Assembly: GCA_028870845.1 (NCBI GenBank)
Contig: JAGWOR010000023.1
Span: 1-41,570, forward strand
Direction: 5' to 3'
DNA: 41,570 nucleotides
DNA from: Gammaproteobacteria bacterium
GTDB lineage: Bacteria; Pseudomonadota; Gammaproteobacteria; Natronospirales; REEB76
Below are positions 36,626 through 41,570 of this stretch, in pieces (positions within the stretch are counted from its first letter, which is position 1; the number at the start of each line of letters is the position of its first letter). Position numbers and translations under genes: made by a program. The notes beneath the pieces were generated by a model. That model was not told the origin of the DNA. It made no database searches and was given only the letters and a program-made list of their open reading frames with translations.

Positions 36626-37113
36626 TCGATACGGTCCGACGCCGCGCCAACTGGGTGATCGTGGTCACCTATCTTTTATGCCTGCTGCTAAGCGTATGGC
36701 CAGTCCCGTCCTGGGCGGAACCCTACCGTCCGGCATGGGTGGTGCTGGCCACGGTCTATTGGTGCCTGTTTCTGCCGCACCGGGTCGGATTGCTGGTGAC
36801 TTTTAGCGTCGGAATCCTGCTGGACACCCTCACCGGCAGCCTGCTGGGCGAACATGCATTGGCATTGCTGCTGGTGGCGTGGGTCACACTGAAATTGCAC
36901 CTGCAAATCCGCGTGTATCCGTGGTGGCAACAGACACTGGTGGTATTTGGATTGATGCTGCTATACAGCTTCGTGCTGTTCTGGGTGGATGGCATGCTAG
37001 GTTACACACAAGGTGTATTACTGCGCTGGATGCCAGTGCTGATCACCGCGCTTCTTTGGCCTTGGATCATGCAACTCATAAACATGCTGCAGCAGCGCTA
37101 TCAGGTGAGCTGA
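36622..37113 (+). CDS. mreD: rod-shape protein MreD
   Basis: The 163-residue integral membrane protein has five hydrophobic segments and a PYRPAWVVLATVYWCLFLPHRVG start region followed by GILLDTLTGSLLGEHAL, typical of MreD. It works with MreBC in elongation. The ATG overlaps the mreC stop (ATGA). Confidence 0.93.
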   Translation: MIDTVRRRANWVIVVTYLLCLLLSVWPVPSWAEPYRPAWVVLATVYWCLFLPHRVGLLVTFSVGILLDTLTGSLLGEHALALLLVAWVTLKLHLQIRVYPWWQQTLVVFGLMLLYSFVLFWVDGMLGYTQGVLLRWMPVLITALLWPWIMQLINMLQQRYQVS

Positions 37114-37142
37114 TGTCCCGTACCCGCCCGAGTCCCTGAGCC

Positions 37143-39017
37143 ATGTCCGGCATCCGCATACGCAACGAGTGGCTGGAACGGCATCAGTTCGCTACCCGCA
37201 TCCTGATTGTCGCCGCAATCGCGGTTTTTCTGCTGTTGTTGGTGGCCGCGCGGATGTTTTACCTGCAGGTTGTGCATCACTCATATTATGTGACTCTTGC
37301 AGAGGGCAACCGCCTACGCTCCGAACCGGTGACGCCTCCACGCGGTCTGATCTATGACCGCAACGGAGTGTTATTGGCGGGAAACCGTCCCAGCTATGAG
37401 CTGGACATCATCCCGGAACAAGTGGCCGACATGCAGGAGACGATCGCAGCGCTTTCGAAAATTGTGGATATCCGGCCGGAGGATTTGAAGCAATTTAACG
37501 AGCTTGTGAAAACCAAAAAGCCGTTCCAGCCGCTGCCGATACGCACCAATCTTTCCGATGCCGAAGTTGCGCGCTTCGCAGTTGACCGTCAGGATTTTCC
37601 GGGTGTGGACATCCGCGCCACCCTGGCACGCTACTACCCACTGGGGGTGCTGACCGCGCACGTGGTCGGCTACACCGGCATCATCAGTCCTGACGAGCTG
37701 GCCACCCTGGATCCGGCCCAATACAACAATACCTCGCAGGTGGGAAAGGTGGGTATCGAAGGCGCGTATGAGAGCCTGCTGCATGGCTCGGTAGGCACGC
37801 GGCAGGTGGAAACCGATGCCCAAGGCCGTGTGGTGCGCGTTGTGTCCTACACTCCGCCGGTTCCCGGCAGCAATCTGTACCTGAGCATTGACGTACACCT
37901 GCAGGAAGTCGCGCAACAGGCACTGGGCGAATATAACGGCGCAGTTGTGGCCATCGACCCGCGCAACGGTGAAGTGCTAGCCCTGGTAAGCACCCCCAGC
38001 TACGATCCCAACGAATTTGTTGGCGGCATCAGCCCGAGTGAATACGCCAGACTGAACAACGACCCCAATCAACCGCTGTTCGACCGCGCCTTGCGTGGCC
38101 AATACCCGCCAGGTTCGACCATCAAACCGTTTCTGGCGCTGGCGGCACTAAATTACGGCGTCATGAACCCCTTCAAGGACTTAATGTGCCCCGGCTACTT
38201 ATATCTGCCAAGCAATCCCAACCCGTATCGTGACTGGAAGCGTGGCGGTCACGGCGAAATCGACATGCCGAATGCCATCACCCAGTCCTGCGATGTGTAT
38301 TTCTACACCGTGTCACTCAAGCTCGGCATTGACCGCATCCATCAATATCTGACCACCCAGCTTGGCTTCGGTGAGCCTACAGGCATTGACCTCATGGGTG
38401 AACGTGATGGGGTGGTGCCATCGCCCGCATGGAAACGCAAAACCCTGCATCAGCCCTGGTATCTGGGTGACCTGGTGATCGTGGGCATCGGACAGGGTTA
38501 TTTGCTGGTCACGCCGCTGCAGCTTGCCGATGGAGTAGCCGCAATATCCATGCATGGCGAGCGCTTCGTCCCGCACTTGTTGCGCGCCGTCGGCAACCCC
38601 ATGTCCGGCATCATCCACGATGTAGCCCCGCGGGCATTGCCGCAAGTCCAGGAATCCTATCCGAATGCCTGGAACATCATCGTAAATGCCATGAAGAACG
38701 TGGTGGCCACATGGGAAGGCACGGCGCACGGCATCGGCGTAGGCGCCCGCTATAGCATCGGTGGCAAGACCGGAACCGCCCAGGTGCACCGCAAACGCTT
38801 GGGAACCTTTGGTGAGGAAGACGAATCGGATATACCCAAGGCGTTGCGTGATAACGCCCTGTTCATTGCATTCGCCCCGGTCATGGACCCGCGGATTGCC
38901 GTAGCGGTGGTGGTGGAACACGGCGGCGGCGGCGCTTCCACGGCCGCGCCGATTGCGCGTAAGGTAATGGACGCCTATCTCCTGAAGCAAAATACCGGCA
39001 AAGTTGTAACGCCATGA
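37143..39017 (+). CDS. mrdA: penicillin-binding protein 2 (elongasome transpeptidase)
   Basis: The 624-residue class B PBP has one N-terminal membrane helix (about 17-42), a dimerisation/pedestal domain (about 60-240) and a transpeptidase domain with Ser325-x-x-Lys328 (YPPGSTIKPF), Ser383-Cys-Asp and Lys543-Thr-Gly (GGKTGTAQVH). It cross-links peptidoglycan during cylindrical growth with RodA. It lies 29 bases after mreD and overlaps rodA by 4 bases. Confidence 0.97.
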   Translation: MSGIRIRNEWLERHQFATRILIVAAIAVFLLLLVAARMFYLQVVHHSYYVTLAEGNRLRSEPVTPPRGLIYDRNGVLLAGNRPSYELDIIPEQVADMQETIAALSKIVDIRPEDLKQFNELVKTKKPFQPLPIRTNLSDAEVARFAVDRQDFPGVDIRATLARYYPLGVLTAHVVGYTGIISPDELATLDPAQYNNTSQVGKVGIEGAYESLLHGSVGTRQVETDAQGRVVRVVSYTPPVPGSNLYLSIDVHLQEVAQQALGEYNGAVVAIDPRNGEVLALVSTPSYDPNEFVGGISPSEYARLNNDPNQPLFDRALRGQYPPGSTIKPFLALAALNYGVMNPFKDLMCPGYLYLPSNPNPYRDWKRGGHGEIDMPNAITQSCDVYFYTVSLKLGIDRIHQYLTTQLGFGEPTGIDLMGERDGVVPSPAWKRKTLHQPWYLGDLVIVGIGQGYLLVTPLQLADGVAAISMHGERFVPHLLRAVGNPMSGIIHDVAPRALPQVQESYPNAWNIIVNAMKNVVATWEGTAHGIGVGARYSIGGKTGTAQVHRKRLGTFGEEDESDIPKALRDNALFIAFAPVMDPRIAVAVVVEHGGGGASTAAPIARKVMDAYLLKQNTGKVVTP

Positions 39018-40150
39018 CATTCAGTGAACTTTCATTCATGCCTGCGCGCGGCGAAATGACTTTCGGCGAGCGTCTGTTGCGCCGCCTGAACCTGGATGGA
39101 CCCTTGCTGGTGGCGGTGTTGATACTGGCACTCATCGGTCTGGCCATTTTGTACGGCGCCAGCAACCAGGACGCCAGCATGGTCTACCGGCAGGCCATGC
39201 GGCTGGCACTGTCATTCCTGGTTCTACTCGGGGTTGCGCAGATTTCCCCGCAATTTTTGCGCCTGTGGTCACCCTGGCTGTTCGCCCTTGGACTGCTGCT
39301 GCTGCTGTTCACTCTGCATTCCGGCCATATCGGTCGTGGCGCGCAACGTTGGCTGAGCCTCGGCATCGTGCGCGTCCAGCCCTCGGAAATCATGAAAATC
39401 GCCGTGCCCATGATGGTGGCCTGGTTCCTGCATGACCGGCCATTGCCGCCCAACTGGAAACTGCTGCTGCCGCTGGCCGCCATCGTTTTCGTGCCGGTGT
39501 TGCTGGTAGCCATCGAACCGGATCTGGGGACCGCGCTGCTGATACTCAGTGCCGGCGCGTTTGGCGTGTTCCTGGCAGGCTTGCGCTGGCGGGTGATCTT
39601 GTTGCTGGTGGTGATTTTGGCCGTGATCGCACCGCTGTTATGGCATTTCATGCACGCCTACCAGCGCGAACGCGTACTGGTGTTTCTGAACCCGCAACGC
39701 GACCCGCTGGGAGCCGGCTACCACATCATCCAATCGCAGATCGCCATCGGCTCGGGTGGTTTGTTCGGTAAAGGCTGGCTGCACGGCAGCCAATCACAAC
39801 TGGACTTCCTGCCGGAAAGCTCAACTGACTTCATCTATGCGGTTCTGGGTGAACAGTTTGGCTTGATAGGCGCGATTGTTCTGCTGGCGCTGTACGCGTT
39901 CATCATCGGACGCGCGCTACTGATATCACTGCGGGCGCAGGATACTTATTCACGGCTGCTGGGCGGCGCACTGAGCATGGCTCTGTTCACCTATGTGTTT
40001 ATCAACAGCGGCATGGTCTCGGGCATACTGCCGGTTGTGGGCGTGCCTTTGCCGCTCATCAGTTATGGAGGCAGCTCCCTGGTAACACTCATGGCAGGAT
40101 TTGGAATACTCATGAGTATCCATTCACACCGCAAACTTGTGGCCTCGTGA
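39014..40150 (+). CDS. rodA: elongasome glycosyltransferase RodA (SEDS family)
   Basis: The 378-residue multi-pass enzyme polymerises lipid II glycan strands. Landmarks are QPSEIMKIAVPMMVAW, EPDLGTALLILSAG (catalytic Asp region), IAIGSGGLFGKGW and GILPVVGVPLPLISYGGSS near the C-terminus. The ATG overlaps the mrdA stop, and the stop overlaps mltB, so the genes are translationally coupled. Confidence 0.97.
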   Translation: MTFSELSFMPARGEMTFGERLLRRLNLDGPLLVAVLILALIGLAILYGASNQDASMVYRQAMRLALSFLVLLGVAQISPQFLRLWSPWLFALGLLLLLFTLHSGHIGRGAQRWLSLGIVRVQPSEIMKIAVPMMVAWFLHDRPLPPNWKLLLPLAAIVFVPVLLVAIEPDLGTALLILSAGAFGVFLAGLRWRVILLLVVILAVIAPLLWHFMHAYQRERVLVFLNPQRDPLGAGYHIIQSQIAIGSGGLFGKGWLHGSQSQLDFLPESSTDFIYAVLGEQFGLIGAIVLLALYAFIIGRALLISLRAQDTYSRLLGGALSMALFTYVFINSGMVSGILPVVGVPLPLISYGGSSLVTLMAGFGILMSIHSHRKLVAS

Positions 40151-41235
40151 ACCATCTGACGCGTTATTCAAGCATTTTTCTGCTGATCTTTACCGGTCTC
40201 CTTACGGCCGCCTGCAGCCGTAATGTAAAACCCCTGCCCGCACACCCACTCGCGAATTCATCCGCACATGCGCCTGTGCCGGGATCCCCGCCATCTAAAA
40301 TTGCACTGCAGGGTTATGCCGCACGTCCTGAGGTGCAGTTGTTTGTCACACGGCTGGTGCAGCAGGATGGATTCAAGCAGCAGTGGCTGGATGACATCCT
40401 TGGTTCCGCCCACAGCAATGCATTGGTCATTTCGGCCATCACCAAGCCCTATGAATCAAAACCCTGGTACCAATACAAGCCGTTGTTCGTGAATGACCGG
40501 CGCATTGATGCCGGCGTGGATTTCTGGAATTCACATGCCCAGATGCTTGCACGCGCACAGCAAGAATATGGAGTACCCGCTGATCTCATCGTCGCCATCC
40601 TCGGCGTGGAAAGCTTCTATGGACGGGAAAAAGGCGCCTACTCTGTGCTGGATGCACTCACCACACTGGCTTTCGACTATCCCCCACGTGCGCAGTTCTT
40701 CCAGCATGAACTGGAGCAGTACTTGTTGCTGTGCCGTGAACAATCTTTCGATCCGAGATCATTGACCGGATCCTATGCCGGCGCTATGGGGGTGCCGCAA
40801 TTCATGCCCGACAGCTACCGCCAGTATGCAGTAGCTTCAGTCAGCGGCGGGCATCCTGATATCTGGAACAACTGGGGCGATATCATCGACAGTGTGGCCA
40901 ATTATTTCAAAATCCACGGCTGGCGGGAGAACGGCCTGGTGGCACTGCCGGCAGCGCTGTTACCGAAACATGCCGTACCGCCGACACTCACAATCACTCA
41001 GGTTGGCGTCTTGCGCCGTCAGGGTGTGATCCTGAGCGCCGGCCCTGCCGCTGACACACCGTCCATGTTGATACCTCTACAATTGAAAACCGGCACTCAA
41101 TACTGGGTCGGGTTTGATAATTTCCGGGTCATTACCCAATACAATAAAAGCCCGCTGTATGCCATGGCGGTTTTCGACCTGAGTGCGCGCATCAGCGAGA
41201 AACGCGCCCTAGATGGACAATATGCGCCTCCCTGA
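40147..41235 (+). CDS. mltB: membrane-bound lytic murein transglycosylase B
   Basis: The outer-membrane lipoprotein cleaves glycan strands to 1,6-anhydro products. The 362-residue product has lipobox LTAAC (Cys23), catalytic Glu155 in ILGVESFYG, and GSYAGAMGVPQFMPDSYRQYA and DSVANYFKIHGW in the lysozyme-like fold. A GTG start at 40147 overlaps the rodA stop. It lies next to rlpA, another cell-wall lipoprotein. Confidence 0.95.
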   Translation: MNHLTRYSSIFLLIFTGLLTAACSRNVKPLPAHPLANSSAHAPVPGSPPSKIALQGYAARPEVQLFVTRLVQQDGFKQQWLDDILGSAHSNALVISAITKPYESKPWYQYKPLFVNDRRIDAGVDFWNSHAQMLARAQQEYGVPADLIVAILGVESFYGREKGAYSVLDALTTLAFDYPPRAQFFQHELEQYLLLCREQSFDPRSLTGSYAGAMGVPQFMPDSYRQYAVASVSGGHPDIWNNWGDIIDSVANYFKIHGWRENGLVALPAALLPKHAVPPTLTITQVGVLRRQGVILSAGPAADTPSMLIPLQLKTGTQYWVGFDNFRVITQYNKSPLYAMAVFDLSARISEKRALDGQYAPP

Positions 41236-41570
41236 TGGGCGCCACAGGCTGCTGGTTTCTGCGTCGATCCTGGCGCTGGTGACGGCGTGCGCGCAGTTTC
41301 CCACCCAGGATCACGGCCCCACCAGTCCCGTGAATGTGTCGAACGTGCCCAACGCGGTACCGAAATATGTGTCAAAAAGCCCCTACGGCAACGCCCCGAC
41401 ATACAGCGTCGACGGCAAAACCTATCATGTGCTTCCCAGCTGCGCCGGTTATCATGAACGCGGCATCGCTTCCTGGTACGGCATGAAATTCCACGGCGCA
41501 CGCACCTCGGACGGTGACATCTACGACATGTATACCATGACTGCAGCCAGCAAAGTCCTGCCGTTGCCGT
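41222..41570 (+). CDS. rlpA: rare lipoprotein A (RlpA), 5' part, cut by window edge
   Basis: 116 full codons are visible: a lipoprotein signal (VSASILALVTAC; Cys at residue 23), a spacer, then the start of the double-psi beta-barrel domain (GIASWYGMKFHGARTSDGD, DMYTMTAASKVLPLP). RlpA is a lytic transglycosylase acting on denuded glycan in some species. The coding frame opens inside mltB (14-base overlap; an ATG at 41213 is also in frame) and has a GGA a few bases upstream. The C-terminal SPOR domain, if any, is outside the window. Confidence 0.92.
   Translation, partial: MRLPDGRHRLLVSASILALVTACAQFPTQDHGPTSPVNVSNVPNAVPKYVSKSPYGNAPTYSVDGKTYHVLPSCAGYHERGIASWYGMKFHGARTSDGDIYDMYTMTAASKVLPLP

Overview
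The window reads as a chromosomal housekeeping segment of a moderately GC-rich gammaproteobacterium. Three things point there. The block TPR lipoprotein-lolB-ispE-tRNA-Gln-prs-rplY-pth-ychF diverges from hemA-prfA(-prmC-moeB-like), as in Pseudomonas. gatCAB diverges from mreBCD. The last strand runs mreBCD-mrdA-rodA-mltB-rlpA. I do not assign a genus. There is no prophage, insertion sequence, CRISPR array or plasmid function in view. Nearly all long antisense ORFs are composition shadows of real genes.

Layout. 1-331: the end of a type IV pilin gene and its terminator. 481-5231, plus strand: gshA, a 73-residue conserved-type protein, a CaCA-type exchanger with a DUF1289 zinc-ribbon-like protein, and an HD-GYP phosphodiesterase. 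5279-8947, minus strand: a three-gene MacAB-type export system and a MAPEG membrane protein. 9031-9277: tRNA-Met with its own promoter and, just downstream, several broken partial copies of itself among three strong hairpins. 9407-9829: a small four-helix membrane protein. 9891-17089, minus strand: ychF, pth, rplY, prs, tRNA-Gln, ispE, lolB and a TPR lipoprotein. 17229-19629, plus strand: hemA and prfA. 19623-24765: a module separating prfA from prmC, made of two membrane proteins, a small Ala/Pro-rich lipoprotein, and a cystathionine beta-synthase plus gamma-lyase/synthase pair. 24849-27036, plus strand: prmC, a cyclophilin and an unrecognised gene. 27205-28311, minus strand: a small membrane protein and a MarC-family protein. 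28438-30087, plus strand: a translationally overlapped trio of MoeB/ThiF-like enzyme, YiiD-type hotdog thioesterase, and a JAMM/MPN-fold protein that has lost its metal ligands. 30095-34346, minus strand: hslO, gatB, gatA, gatC. 34504-41570, plus strand: the cell-elongation operon, ending inside rlpA.

The genes serve translation (prs, rplY, pth, ychF, prfA, prmC, gatCAB, two tRNAs), envelope growth (mreBCD, mrdA, rodA, mltB, rlpA, lolB, ispE), tetrapyrrole and thiol metabolism (hemA, gshA, the transsulfuration pair), and redox protein quality control (hslO).

The two signals most worth a second look are the degenerate JAMM protein encoded directly behind an intact MoeB-like E1 enzyme and a thioesterase, and the scattered direct and inverted partial copies of tRNA-Met beside the intact tRNA gene. 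I found no clear, complete new defence or mobile system.
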